Assembly: GCF_010093815.1 (NCBI RefSeq)
Contig: NW_022985554.1
Coordinates: 1,334,999 to 1,398,998, forward strand
Reading direction: 5' to 3'
Source of the DNA: Pseudovirgaria hyperparasitica
Taxonomy: Eukaryota; Ascomycota; Dothideomycetes; Acrospermales; Acrospermaceae
Length of the DNA stretch: 64,000 nt
Part shown: piece after piece, positions 1 to 12,837 of the stretch
How positions within the stretch are numbered: position 1 is the stretch's first letter
Layout of the letters: the number at the start of each line of letters is the position of its first letter
Program-made: the position numbers and the translations under genes
The notes under the pieces: generated by a model
The model's database searches: none
What the model was told of the DNA's origin: nothing
Seen by the model: the letters and a program-made list of their open reading frames with translations, nothing else

Positions 1-2063
1 GCAAGCGGCGTCAGGTTGTTTTGGGAGGGCGGAATATGCAGAGATTGCTGGGAGCTATGAGGACAAGCTTACCACATGATGGAAAGGAAATTGAAACGGG
101 ACTGAAACGAGAGAGATGGTATGCGAGGTCAGGAACGATCGTAAGGTAGGATTGGGATTGCGATTGGGTATGAGAGATGGAAGTTGGAGAGTGGAATAGA
201 TGAAGGGAGGCAGAAGAGAGTTGGGGAGGAGGAGGCAGGAGAATATATGTGAAGGTTCGGTGGGGAGGTGGGATGTGTGTGAGGGATGAGCATCAAGTTT
301 AGCGTGCCATCAATGCATCCGCATCTATCAACGACCTATTAATGCCAGCGCCAGTGCCAACACCAGCCCAGCACCACACCAGCACCAGCACCAGCATCAG
401 CACCAGCATTAAACTGTTCGGCCAGGGCTCAAGGCTCAGGGCCCCAGTTGAGCATTTGTTGATGCAGGGCGGCGACAGGGCCACAGACAGCCAAGACCGC
501 TGCCAGCTTTGCCACTCAGCCACTCACAGCAGAGAGGGGCTGCATCTTGTTTGTCTTTGGCCCGGTTTAATTCTGAAACTGCCAACAGTTCCACACCGTT
601 GCCAGGCCTCTGAATAATTATCTCTTGTTGTTGTTATGTCTGTTTATTGTTGTGATGATAATATGTCTCACCTTCTTTGGTAGTGGAGCCTGGCACGTTG
701 CTCAGCGGGTAATACACTTGGGATGGGGGAGGAGGTAATACAGACACCGCTTAAGCCCGTCAGATCCATCATTCCCCCCTCCCGACCTCGTTAACTAACA
801 ACAACCATAGCCTGCTAGCAATCTCGACCGATGCGCCACAAGGGTAAATCCATCTGTGCAGTATTAATTACTGTATACTGCTGCACTGTATTGCCGTTTG
901 CAGTGGGGGTGAATAAGTGTGTGCACTATGGCTCGTAGCACCCGAATGGCAACACAGCTGCTGCCGCTAAACCGGGTGCCTTTCCTCTTTGCTACGCCCC
1001 GATGTTCTTGGTGCCGACCACAATTGAGGCGCAGCTCTTTGCCCAGCTGCTATTAATGGCATCAAATAGTCTACCTGATACTCTATACAACGCCCCAAGA
1101 CCCTCTTTCCGGTACTTGTGAAGACGATCAAGCTTTTCTTCAGGCCCCATTAAGGTTGTTCGATATTGAATATCCTACGCTCTACGCTGTGTCTAGTGTC
1201 CCATGAGCTGCATCTTGCGGCGAACGCGAATACGGATCCGTGCGAACTGGAATGCCGACCTGTCATTGGCATCTGCACCCTTGTCCTTTCTCATCTCTCC
1301 CCTGAATTTGTGCGCGACCGACGTCAGCAGAACAGACCATGTATCTCTGCAGATCCGGTTACGCCTCCGTGAATCGATATATCAACTCCTTTCGCTCGAC
1401 GTCATGCAGCTTGTTCCGATACTGATCAATTATTCAAGTGTGTGTCCTAATGTATTCGCTGGTAATGGAGACTGCCTTATGGAGTGCTGCTAAAGCTCCC
1501 CTCCCTTGCCTCAGCTAGCATATTACGCTTTCACAGTGGCTTCTCAGGCGTCCAATTATTGGCCATGTTTCCTTACACGAACCAAGCAAGCCTCGAATGA
1601 ATGGTGGACTTTGAAGCTTACATCAGGCCTCCCGATCGGATGACTGTAAGGCTGATGATTAGCATCTACCATTCAAGACATGCTTCTCATGACGAACGCC
1701 TAACAGTTAGCATTGACAGCAAAGATTAGGCCTTAGCACCTCAGCCTTGCAATCCCGACGCCCATCCGTATTCCTTGCAAATTATCGCCGAATACCAATC
1801 GAGGACCGCATTCCGCCGATACAGTAACAGTCTAGAAACTGCTCATCGGAACTTAGCGTGTTAATGCTATTTGAGGGGTTCACTTGGCACTAGCGCCTGC
1901 GATGGCGGGGTCTGCAAGGCACCAGATACATTCCATCAACTCTAACCAACCTCTTCACCACCCATCCAATTGCTTTTAGCATTTGCATACACTTTCTAGT
2001 TGAGCCGTCTCAATCACCTCCTTCGCCTAAATCTTCACACACTCTCTCCTCACCTGTTCAAAC
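1..2063. other. intergenic region upstream of RIB4
   Basis: No convincing gene is visible on either strand: open frames here are short, overlap each other and resemble no family I know. A short CCAGCA/CAGCAC tandem tract lies at about 356-410. The last 100 bases before 2064 are pyrimidine-rich, as expected for a fungal promoter and leader. The first 300 bases are purine-rich on the + strand and could be the upstream region of a minus-strand gene beyond the window edge, but this cannot be shown. Confidence 0.5.
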
Positions 2064-2833
<770 letters not shown>

Positions 2834-4068
2834 ATGCTACCTATGTATCGCAGAACATTCGCTCTTTTTATATACCCAGAAACGCCGGCCGCTCTGGTTG
2901 TGCGAATACAATGACGTAAAAGCAAGAGTCTCGTTCTGATCCAACGCGGCTCTTCAACACTATTACAAGCTCTACACTGTCACTAAAGATGTGGTAATCT
3001 CGAGGAGGATCGGAATCAGGCATGACACCAAAAGATCTGGTCTTCTGCTCTTGAGAGATGAATGTTCATGGTAGAACTCGGTTTTTGGCAGTGTGAGATG
3101 GCTTCAAGAGCAGGAATGGTATTGCGGTCCAGCAAGGGCCTGGTCGAGAAATACACCAGCCATCAATCATAGACGGAAAGTGGTCGTGGAGATGCTGCGT
3201 TCCATGTTTGATGACCTCGGTTGATACGCACGCACCGCTACCTCAGAACGGCGACACAATCGAACAGCTCACGTGAGGTACACATATTTGTCGCGCAATG
3301 GCAATTTCATCTTCCATCATCGATACAATACAACGATATATATCCCCATGCTATTACAAGTGTATTCGATGTTTGGATCCAGTAAGATTGGCAGTCTGTC
3401 TACGCGAATATGGGGTTGGTCGAGGCGGAGGCTTGCGGACGTTACGCACAGTGCGCTGATGGACATGCGGCGCGATTGTTTGTGTGAGTCAAATAGCAAA
3501 GCGAAGACTTAATACAAAGATAGCTGGAGGCGCCGGGAACGATTCGACAGTCTGGTTTGACGACGGGTGCATTTATGGGGAGGATGAATGAGTGAGTGGT
3601 GGTTGGAATGGCGACGACGTATTATGACCATTTTTACGACTTGGCGCTAGCGAGGGATGCATGGATCAATTCGCTGGCCGTTGTTCTCCTTTGACCTGGA
3701 CACTAACCTAACCGTGTGAAATCACCTTCACTCTCCGTCGCCGCTACATACCTCCCACATTCCTCCTCATCTGCGTCTTCTGACGTGCCCGGCTCTGCGA
3801 TCCTCGTTCTTTGCGTCTAGGGCCCTTTTCATTCGTCGTTAAACGCCTGCCTTTCCCGCCAGTCCTCCTCACACATTGTCGCAGATTCTCGCGATATCCT
3901 CGCGTTCCCCATCTCCCCACACTTTCGCGACATCCTCGCGCTATCGCGTGCACAAAACATCGTTTGGCCTCTGCAATCATCGAACATACACGTCAGACCT
4001 TTCATCAGTCACTGTACACACGCGATGGTGATGACCCGGGCTGTATACTTGGTATAGCGGCTTCTATT
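2834..4068. other. RIB4-SET1 intergenic region
   Basis: Contains the RIB4 3' region and the presumed promoter and leader of SET1. The frame upstream of the chosen SET1 ATG is open back to an in-frame ATG at 3811, so a longer SET1 N-terminus is formally possible. A duplicated GC-rich 16-mer lies at 3889-3904 and 3925-3940. No other gene is supported. Confidence 0.5.
3889..3940 (+). repeat. duplicated TCGCG-A-Y-ATCCTCGCG element in SET1 leader
   Basis: Two 16-base copies, TCGCGATATCCTCGCG (3889-3904) and TCGCGACATCCTCGCG (3925-3940), differ at one position, and their starts are 36 bp apart. Both carry CGCG at each end, and a further CGCGC-TATCGCG follows the second copy. They sit 130-180 bp upstream of the SET1 start. 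This is either a local duplication or a paired regulatory site; the sequence alone does not decide. Confidence 0.5.
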
Positions 4069-7000
4069 ATGTCGCGCGAAAAAGCCGATACCTCATACAC
4101 TGCTTTCTCGCTCGCAAATTCTAACAAGCGTAACAAGCCGCCTGGCAAAGAGGACCACCCAGCATGGGTTGGGCGAACGTCGCTGACATGGACTGCACCT
4201 AACCGTAAGACGACGCGACGCCCCCAGCCAGAGTCAAGCAATGCCGATGGAAAGTTGATACCGACCTCCAACGAAGAGGCGGATGCCCATCGGGGCGAAA
4301 ATGGTGACACTCTGAATGGTGTGGGCTCCGCAAGCTCTCTCAATAGCACCGTTTCCTCAATCTTCAGCAACAACCTCAACATGCCGTCGTACCCCGGTAA
4401 TACGTCCTCCATCCACGCGCTCACTCCTATAACCAATACAGACTCATCACCACCTGGCAAAAATGCTAGCCCACGGCCTGCTCAAACTTCTGTTGAGGCG
4501 ATCTCGAGTGTCATCGCGACTGAAGAGGTCGCAGAAGCTCCTCGTATCCTTACCTTGGCTACACCTCCGAAGGAAAGGCTACAAGCACGCCCGGGACCTG
4601 GAGAAGATAAGGGCTTCAAAGTCTCATACGATCCTGAGCTCGACCCCACAGCATCCAAACAAGCGAAGAAGAGTTCGAGGGTAACAAAAAAGGCGTTTGG
4701 CGAGAATGTGAGTGGCTCTACAATTATAAAGGTTTTGCGACCTCTGATGCATGGCTTTGCTGACAAAATTTCATTGATAGGCTGATCTCCAAGTCGGCGA
4801 TCCTCGTCTATTAATGCCTGGATACAAGCAAGGTGCCGGCATCAGAGGTCGTAAGACCGTTGTTCGAATTGCGCCATATCTCGTGAAACCTTATGCTTTT
4901 GATGAGAAGCTCTCCGTTCCTGGAACTCAGGCCACCCAGATCATGATCACCGGGTTTGATCCATTTACCCCAGAATCTCGTCTCAGAACTGTGTTCAGTC
5001 AGTGGGGTACAGTAGCCGAGGTCAGAAATCAGACAGATCCGGGAACTGGCAGCTTTCTTGGTATCTGTTTGATCAATTATAGAGATACACTGAATAGCAA
5101 GAAGACCGAGATCAGAGCCACGGCCATCCAGTCGGCGAAAAATGCCGAGCAGTTCGGCAATGGAGCAAAGATTGGGACGTCAATAGTCAAAGTTACACTT
5201 GACAAGACAGGTCGTAAGGCGAAAAAGCTTGTCGATGTCGCTGTCAAGCGCATCCAAGAGGAGAGATCGAAGCTGCGTGTGCCAGAGCCTCATCCACCTC
5301 CAACACTCATCCCAGTTGATCCCATAATCGGAGTGCCGGGTGCACCAAAAGGCCCATCTGGCAAGAAAGCTCCAGAGGGACCTCGAGTAGCAGCTCTACC
5401 AAAGCCTGCCTCCCATCTGGTGGTTGAAACAGACCCGATCATCAACACGATCAAGCGCCAGCCGTACATCTTCATTGCACAGTGCTACGTACCTGTCCTC
5501 GGTACGACGTTACCACATATAAAGAAGCGCCTGAAGAACTACTACTGGAACGACATTCGCTTAGACAAGAGTGGCTATTTCATAATATTCGAGGATTCAC
5601 GAGATGGTGAGAATGAGGCAGGTCGATGCTTCAAAGAATGCCACATGGCAGCTCTCTTTACCTACGTAATGAACATGGATATACACAAAGAAGGAAACCC
5701 AAACTACGTCCGCAGCCCAAGTCCCGAGCGCGTCCGAGCTGAGAAACGCCAGAGAGAGGAAATGGAGAGGTATCAGCGTGAAGAAGAGGAGGATCTACAG
5801 CTGGAGTTGAAAGAACGTGCAGAGAATCTTGACCCAGTCAGAGCTGCCATAGATGCGCTTCGAGAAGAATTGCGCGAGAAAGTTCTCAATGACATGAAGA
5901 CGAAAATCGCGGCACCGTTCCTGTTCGAGTACCTAGATCCTGCGAAACACGTCGAAAAGCGAAGGCGACTTGGCATCGCAGACCCACAGTCGACAGACAA
6001 CAAGCCAACAACATTGTTCGCGAGAGGCGATGAATCTCCCTTGGTTGGCACTCCTGCGTCTAGGCAATCTGGCTTTGCTGGTCGTGGCCGTAAACCCCTT
6101 GGGACCTACGACGCAAACATGCAACCAAAATCCCGCAGGCTGCCAAAGAATGTGAATGCGTTCATGGATGAGCGTCGCAAGCAGCCTCCCAAGCGTCCAG
6201 TTGTGGTTCGTGGTCTCCACAGGCAAATGCAAGGCTTCTGGGGCGATGACGAGGAGGACTCCGAAGATGAGCATCGCAGCGTAGCTACGCGGGAAACTGA
6301 AGAGCAAGAGAGTCGACCGATAAGTCGGGAAGCCTCGATAGAAACGGAAATATTTCCAGAACCGTCCACCCGATTGTCGAGAGCCAAACGGCGCAGGCTT
6401 GAAGCTCACTGGGGTGAAGACGGCGAGGACGATTCCATCGACGATGCCACTGCTCGTAGATTATTGGCACATCTTATCGACAAGGATGTCGAGAAGATGG
6501 CAGAACGAGAGCTGGAGCAAGTTTTGTCCGTACTGCCACGATCATCATCCCTATGGAAACAGGCAGAGAAGGTGCGGAAACGGAATCTGCAGTTTAGAAG
6601 ACATCAAGAGAAGTATGATGAGATCTTCGGACCAGTAGACGTCCCACCTGATACAACAGTCGAAGGAGACTTGTCGGCCGATAAGGCCGCGGAGACCGTG
6701 GAGGGGCATGAAGGGGAAGAAGTTGTGCTTGAGGTCGCTGAAAAGGTCGTCAAACCCAAACGCGGACGCAAACCTAAGAAGAAGCAAGTACCAGAGGAAG
6801 AGGAGCAGATTCTAGAAGAGGCGACCAAGGTTGAAGATATCACAGACATCCCAGAAGAGATTGACATGCGAGATGTGGAAGACGAGACACCCAAAGAAGG
6901 AACACCATTCGAAGGGGTGGTCGACTATACCTTCTCGACAGGCAAAGAACCCCGACGGACCGTTGAGGACGACCCAGAGATTCTTATGGATATCGATGGT

Positions 7001-7975
7001 TGGCAGCATCTTATCAAAGACGACGAAGATCTCAACCTACTTCGCAAGGCTCTCGCCGTGGAGCCCAGTTCAGACCTGGGCGACGTGCACCTATGGGCAA
7101 TGAAACAGAAGGAGATCAAGTCTTTGAACAATGGTGGAGTCACGGGTGTAGTTCGTAGTGCGGCCAAAATCTCAGGCTACTACGTGCCGAACCCGTCAGG
7201 ATGCGCCAGAACGGAGCCGACCAAGAAGATCCGCAACGAAGAAAAGTCCAAATACTTACCTCACCGCATCAAGGTGCTCAAGCAAAGGGAAGAAAGGGAA
7301 GCGCAGGCCAAGAATGATCCTGCTGCTGCTGCCGCCGCTGCCAAGCTCAAGCAAGAAGCCAAGCTTACATCCATGGCTTCTTCTCGACAGAACCGAGCCA
7401 ACAATCGTCGTCTCGCGAATGAGATCAGCACACAGAATCTCAGTATCGAAGGAGATACAATGAAGTTCAACCAGCTCAAGAAGCGCAAGAAGCTTGTCAG
7501 ATTTGATCGTTCGGCCATTCATAATTGGGGTCTGTACGCCGAAGAGAATATTGCACAGACAGATATGATTATCGAATACGTCGGTGAGAAAGTGCGACAG
7601 CGTGTTGCGGATCTTCGAGAGGCAAAATATACGATTCAGGGCGTTGGTAGCAGCTACCTCTTCCGCATAGACGAAGACACGATCATCGACGCGACAAAGC
7701 AAGGTGGCATTGCTCGCTTCATCAACCACAGCTGCTCTCCAAACTGTACGGCCAAGATCATTCGGGTGGACGGCGAGAAACGTATCGTCATCTATGCGCT
7801 GAGAGACATCGCCAAGAGTAGGTCTTATTTGATCACGTGTGCCATACCACCAGACTAACATATATATCTAGACGAGGAACTTACATACGATTACAAGTTT
7901 GAGCGAGAACTCGGCAGTGACGATCGGATACCATGTCTTTGCGGCTCTGTTGGTTGCAAGGGCTTCCTCAACTAA
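4069..7975 (+). CDS. SET1: histone H3-K4 methyltransferase SET1 (COMPASS catalytic subunit)
   Basis: Methylates histone H3 lysine 4 within COMPASS. Exons 4069-4707, 4781-7817 and 7872-7975 give about 1259 aa. An RRM-like domain lies near residues 262-315 ([15 protein letters not shown]). It is followed by a second RNA-binding-like segment, charged low-complexity stretches, an N-SET region ([11 protein letters not shown], near 955) and a C-terminal SET domain from about 1115. The SET domain includes the invariant [10 protein letters not shown], and across the last intron [14 protein letters not shown], the usual form being read here as [14 protein letters not shown]. The final residues form a CxCx4C post-SET zinc motif ending KGFLN. 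The start at 4069 gives MSREKADTS; an in-frame ATG at 3811 would add 86 residues that show no family similarity. Confidence 0.95.
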
Positions 7976-8954
7976 GCTCACCCCAATACTCCAATACCAC
8001 ATCTCCGTCCCCGGGACGACATACATATTGCCCACAGCCTCCGTTGCCCAGCTTTTTTCAACCTGCTTGGCGTTCACGGCTGTACTATTCAACCTCATAC
8101 CTCGGTTCATGAAAAGTAGTCTTCGGCGTTTTTGACTGCATTGATGGCGCTTGGCTTTCCTCTTACTACTCTCCTATTGTCAGGATTCGCACCTGTCCCA
8201 CGGTCGCTCCGCAGCTTCGTGGCGGCACTGGTGTATGTATACTTCGAAGAGAACTACTGCATCACGGCGCGATCCGGGACATGTGGTGCGAGATCTCGCC
8301 GCAGCTTCAGCTTTATTTGTTTGTACAAAACTTCCTGGGTGGTTTGGCTTGTTTGTTGTAAGCCTAGATGGAGATCTGCTACGCGATCACCTCCGGAAGT
8401 GACAACCTGGCGGGGCTGGGATTGGTGCTCACTGAGGGAGAGGGCAGATAGGCTTTGAGGTATGGAAGCAGGATATCTGCGGCTTCTGGGCACGTAGAGG
8501 ACGCGTGAACATGGATATATAAGAATCAATTGAGGGATAATTAGTAATTTCTGCAGCCGAAGTTTGCTTTCTGCCTGCTTGTGACCGCACACGATAATCC
8601 GCCAATCAACTGCCATATATCCGATGGCAACGGACAACAGGGAACGGATCGTTTTTGTGGGGTCGCGAGGTCTCTGACTCGTGATTGTTCCACAGCAGTC
8701 CAGACAAAAGGAAGGTGCCGTAGTTGGCCGGATTAGGCAATCGCCTTGACCCCCTACGTCAATTCAACTCCTTTGTTTGACTTATAAACTCCGAGCTTAT
8801 CCTCTTATGTTGTCAGCATTCCTGCCACCAGACATTCCTACGCTCGACGATGCCAGCATCAATAGGTGAATGAACTGCACCGCCACCTCCTGATTAGCCT
8901 GCCTATTGCCACTTTCCGTCGTCTTCCTACAGACTTGGGTTAGACACAAGAGGA
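7976..8954. other. intergenic region between SET1 and P450
   Basis: Holds the SET1 3' untranslated region and the upstream region of the P450. Short open frames are present on both strands, but none has family features or plausible splicing. An ATG at 8850 followed by a possible donor (8867) could be an alternative first exon of the P450. Confidence 0.4.
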
Positions 8955-10814
8955 ATGCGGTCAGACTTCCTGCAGTCCATGGACCTCGAGCCTCAGTATG
9001 GCATCCTTATCATAGCATCCTCCATCTTTGTCGCCTTTCTTGCTGGAACGTGGCTGCATTCCAGAAGCAAAGATGGGCAACGAGCGCCTCCTAATTCCAA
9101 TTTGCCGTTCGGGGGTGACCTGCTATACGTCATGTGGGATATGAAGGCGTGTTTTGATAGTGTATTGTGAGTCTTTTGGGAATAATCGTTTGGGGGAGAA
9201 ACCGATCTCCCGGACCGTAGATTAATGCTGATTTTCTGGCGCAGAAAAGCATTTGATGGACTCCCTGTGCGACTTCGTCTGATCTTCACCGACATGTTCG
9301 TCGTCTTTGGTCCGGAAAACGTCAATACGGTGTGGAAGTCGCCCAACCTGCACCATCGAGCGTTCCGCAATGCTTCTCTGAACACCATGTTCAAGATCTC
9401 GCAGGCGCAGCATGACTTTTACGTCTCGGACGATTCGGGGCATTCTGAGCGACCGACGCCGGGGTCCAAGAGACCTCCGCATCTGCGTGTTGATTACGCC
9501 GGAATGAATCCGGTCCAGAAACTGCTGACCGGCCCAGCGTCAAAGCTGCTTGAAGATCGCCTCAATGCGAATTTGTGGGAATACTATACCCAGACCAGCA
9601 TCAGCACATCAGAGTGGACTGACCTGGATGATCTATGGTCGTTTGTGCGAAATGCATGTTCGACGTCGATTTTGAGAGCAATATACGGGGAGCGGCTCCT
9701 GGAGGTTATTCCGACGTTTATAGAAGACTTCTGGACCTTTGACAAGACCATCCACAAGCTCTCGCAGCGGACCCCCCGATGGCTCTGTCCACAGGCGTAC
9801 AAGTCGCGCGACAAATGCATTGACGCCGTCATTAAATGGCACGCCGATATCGAGCCTACCGTCAGAAAGGCTACGCCAGGCGAAGTAGCCTGGAGTCCCA
9901 TCTACGGCACCGATGCCATCCGCGCTCGTTTGACTGCTTGGGCTCAGATGCCCGTCTACGTAGAGGATCCGGGCACATCGGCGGCAGACGACCTCGCATT
10001 CATATGGGGGTAAGTCCCCTTTAAGCACTCCAGCAACACCACCAATTAACACCCCACCAGTGCAAACGCAAACTTAATCCCAGCCTCCTTCTGGATGCTC
10101 GTCGAAGTCCTGCACAATCCGGCCCTCCTATCCGACGCCCAAGCCGCCATCGCCCGATGCACGACCACAACCACATCCACCACGCCCAACACCACAACCA
10201 TCCCAATCGACACAACCGCCCTCTCCACAAACCCCCTCCTCCAAGCCATCTACGCCGAAACAATGCGCCTCCACGTCAGCACCCTCCTCCTCCGCAGCCC
10301 AGCCCGCGTCCCCCTCCCCCTAGGCCCCTACTCCATCCCGGCCGACACATCTATCCTAATCTCCTCCCTCCACGCACACACCGACCGGCGCGTCTGGCAC
10401 AGTCCCGCTTGGCCCGTGGATACGTTTCAGCCGCTCCGCTTTCTCTCCCCGGCCTCGGCATCAGCTTCGGCATCTGCGCACAGGGAGCACGTGCCAGACA
10501 CGCCCATAAAAACCAACACAGATAATACTCAGGAACAGCAGCAGCAGCAAGCACAGCAACTTCAAGACCAGCAATTCTCCCTAGCCCCCTACAAAAACGC
10601 CTGGATCCCCTACGGCGGCGGCGCGAATATCTGTCCGGGCAGGCATTTGGCCAAGAAGGCGATGATGGGCCATCTTGCTGTTGTGCTGACGTTGTTTGAG
10701 TTTGATACTGGTGGGGATGGGGGTGTGCCTGGGGATGATATGGAGCGGTTTGGGCTGGGGACGTGTGCGCCGGATCGGGAGGTTAGGGTTCGGGTGCGGA
10801 GGAGGAAGGGGTGA
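8955..10814 (+). CDS. cytochrome P450, CYP7/CYP8-like
   Basis: Membrane-anchored heme monooxygenase, three exons (8955-9166, 9245-10009, 10061-10814), 576 aa. A hydrophobic anchor lies near residues 14-32. The I-helix reads LAFIWGANANLIPASFW and lacks the usual (A/G)Gx(D/E)T, as in the CYP7/CYP8 class (sterol 7-alpha-hydroxylase, prostacyclin synthase). The K-helix ExxR is ETMR, and the heme loop is YGGGANICPGRHLAKK with the ligand Cys near position 10631. A Gln-rich insertion sits just before the heme loop (QEQQQQQAQQLQDQQ). Substrate is unknown. Exon 3 shows an abrupt change from C-ending to G-ending codons near 10.6 kb. An ATG at 8979 is an alternative start. No neighbouring biosynthetic genes suggest a metabolite cluster. 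Confidence 0.9.
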
Positions 10815-11053
10815 AGGGGTGAGTGAGATGGGGGAGTGTGGAGGAAGGAGGAGGTGAGGGGCGTGAGGGAGGGATAAAGGAACTCAGAACATACACCTTG
10901 AGAAGAAGACATCGAGTAAACCCCTATTAGAACAGAAATTATATATAAGAACATACCACATCCTATCTCAGTCTTAGTCTCGGTATGCGTAGACTCGATA
11001 TGTGAGCATCTAGAGAAAAGAAAAGACTAAAACTCCAAAGGAATAAAAAGAAA

Positions 11054-11171
11054 TGCATCGACCGAGAATCGAACTCGGGTCGAGTCGATATCCTGAAAAA
11101 TGCCCCCTTACCGTAGAACAGAGAAGGGAACGAACTGGCAACGACTCAGTATACCACTAACCCACCGATGC
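11054..11171 (-). tRNA. tRNA-Gly (GCC) with intron
   Basis: Read on the minus strand the gene starts GCATCGG and ends TCGATGC plus discriminator A, giving a 7-bp acceptor stem with one G-T pair. The T arm is CCGAG-TTCGATT-CTCGG. The anticodon stem AGTCG pairs fully with CGACT, and the loop is TTGCCA, then T, with anticodon GCC. A 47-nt intron interrupts the loop at the canonical position after base 37, so the mature tRNA is 71 nt without CCA. The D loop TAGTGGTAT contains the GG pair. The D stem is weak (GGT/ACT) and the anticodon stem is less G/C-rich than the usual fungal Gly-GCC form I remember, so the gene could be a diverged copy. Confidence 0.85.
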
Positions 11172-11239
11172 AACTTCCTGTACAGTTCTGTGATGGATAT
11201 GTATTTATTTGTCTCTGTTGGTTTTCTTTTTGCGAATAT

Positions 11240-11345
11240 GAGGGTGTGGGCAGTGGGGAGTGGGATTGGGGAGTGGAAGTGGGGAGTAGGAGTAGGATTG
11301 GGGAGTGGGATTGGGAAGTGGGATTAGGGGAGTGGGGCTAGACCT
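11240..11345 (+). repeat. degenerate GGAGTGGGATTGG repeats
   Basis: Repeated blocks of GGGGAGTGG(G/A)A(T/G)TGG and close variants fill this interval. The tract is G-rich on the + strand and C-poor, and forms part of a longer G/T-rich stretch downstream of the P450. Confidence 0.6.
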
Positions 11346-11586
11346 TGCATTTTTTTTCGCGCATTTGATCTTTGAGGGTTTACTAGGGGGTCCTAATTAT
11401 GGGGAGAGGGGGGTAGGTTCAGAGTGGATTTTTTTGGGGGGGCTTGGGCTTGGTGTGTGCTTTTGTGCGTTTTGTGCGTTTTGTGGGGGCAGGGGGGGTG
11501 TGGACCACCGTAGATGGTGGATGGTGGATCGTGGATCGTGGATAATTATGCACAGGGGGTTTGGAGACGGATTGGGAGGCCGGGGA

Positions 11587-11660
11587 ATAGGGCAGGATGG
11601 GATAGGGCAGGATAGGATAGGGCAGGATAGGATAGGGCAGGATGGGATAGGATAGGGCAA
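11587..11660 (+). repeat. 15-bp minisatellite ATAGGGCAGGATRGG
   Basis: Four head-to-tail copies of ATAGGGCAGGATRGG occupy 11587-11646 and differ only at the R position. A rearranged partial copy follows to about 11660. Each unit carries a GGG run, so the + strand has regularly spaced G-triplets. Confidence 0.85.
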
Positions 11661-12837
11661 GAGAAGAGGGTAAGAAGGTAAAGGTTTAAGCTGAGAGAGA
11701 GTCTGAGAGAGATTGCGATTACGACGACGTCTCCATATGGGCTCGCTACATCAACTGGCAATATATATAGCAAGCATCTTCAGAGACATGTTCAAGAAGC
11801 GAGGAAGTGTGAAGGTGAAGCTGATTTAGAATGTATTATTAAGTTGGACATTCATTGGAGTGTGCGACGATTCTTCTTTTCTGGACTTCGTCGTGTCGTG
11901 ACATGTCTGGCATCATTTCTGTTCTATTCTGTTCTGTTCTGGGTATGATGCACGTGTATGTGTATTTATATGTGAGTATGTCTGACCAGCCAGGCATAAT
12001 CCCTGAAACTCTACTCCCTCCCCCATAGCATGGGAAGGAATATCGTGCGTCTGCCCGCTATCTTATCGATTACACGTGGCTGTAAAACGTGAGATATGTA
12101 CAGAGACAAGCAGAAGATGAGGCGAGAGTCAGAGAGAAAATGAATTTCGTAACAAAGTGTATTGATCAATATCGTGTCCTCTAGCACCCTATATGTATGT
12201 ATCTAAGAGAATGTTTATCAACTTGCGCCCCCCAAAACCCTATATATCCAAACGAATGTATACGAAGAGAGTGTCAACGGTATCTTCTGACATCAAAAAG
12301 CAACAACAACATCGTTATCATCATCATGCGTATCCGCCCAGCACGCTGGTTGAGAGAATGTAATATAGTAGGACCAGCCAGCCAAGCCGGCGCTGAATGA
12401 ATGTATGAATGAATGGGGAAAAGCGAGTGTGTAGAAGCCATGCTCGCAGCAGCAACAACAAAAAGTCCAGTAAATGAGTGTGGTATCAAGGTAAAAGTTT
12501 CGTGCATGAAGAACAATGAAAGAGATAGTTTGCGTGAACCGGTTGGAAGGGAACGCCCGCGAGATGGATGCAAGCAATGATTGGGTGTCGTTACAAATGC
12601 AGGGATATGCACCAAGCCTGGGAAATGCAGCATGAGGGTATGTATGCATGTATGTATGTGGCAAACGCGAACAAACGAGTAAAAGATATCATGGCCTTCG
12701 CGGTGGAACTCGGTTATTTTTGGCGACAAGAACAACAACTGAGGTGGAAAGGTCTCACGGTGCGTGAGCCGGTGCGTCAACTATCCAACATATTAGCCAC
12801 CGCACGCCAATATTCAAAGCTTCAACATTTGCGCATT

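Larger units (their letters stand above)
10815..12837. other. intergenic region with tRNA and G-rich repeats
   Basis: Apart from the tRNA-Gly at 11054-11171 there is no supported gene. The + strand is strongly G-rich at 10815-10870 and again at 11226-11690, with degenerate GGAGTGGGATT repeats at about 11240-11340 and a 15-bp minisatellite at 11587-11660. The right part (11.8-12.8 kb) is the downstream region of the minus-strand gene ending at 12838. Confidence 0.5.

Noticed and set aside
10021-10263. Trp/Arg-rich minus-strand frame antisense to P450 exon 3
   Set aside because: Antisense shadow created by the C-rich codon bias of the P450.
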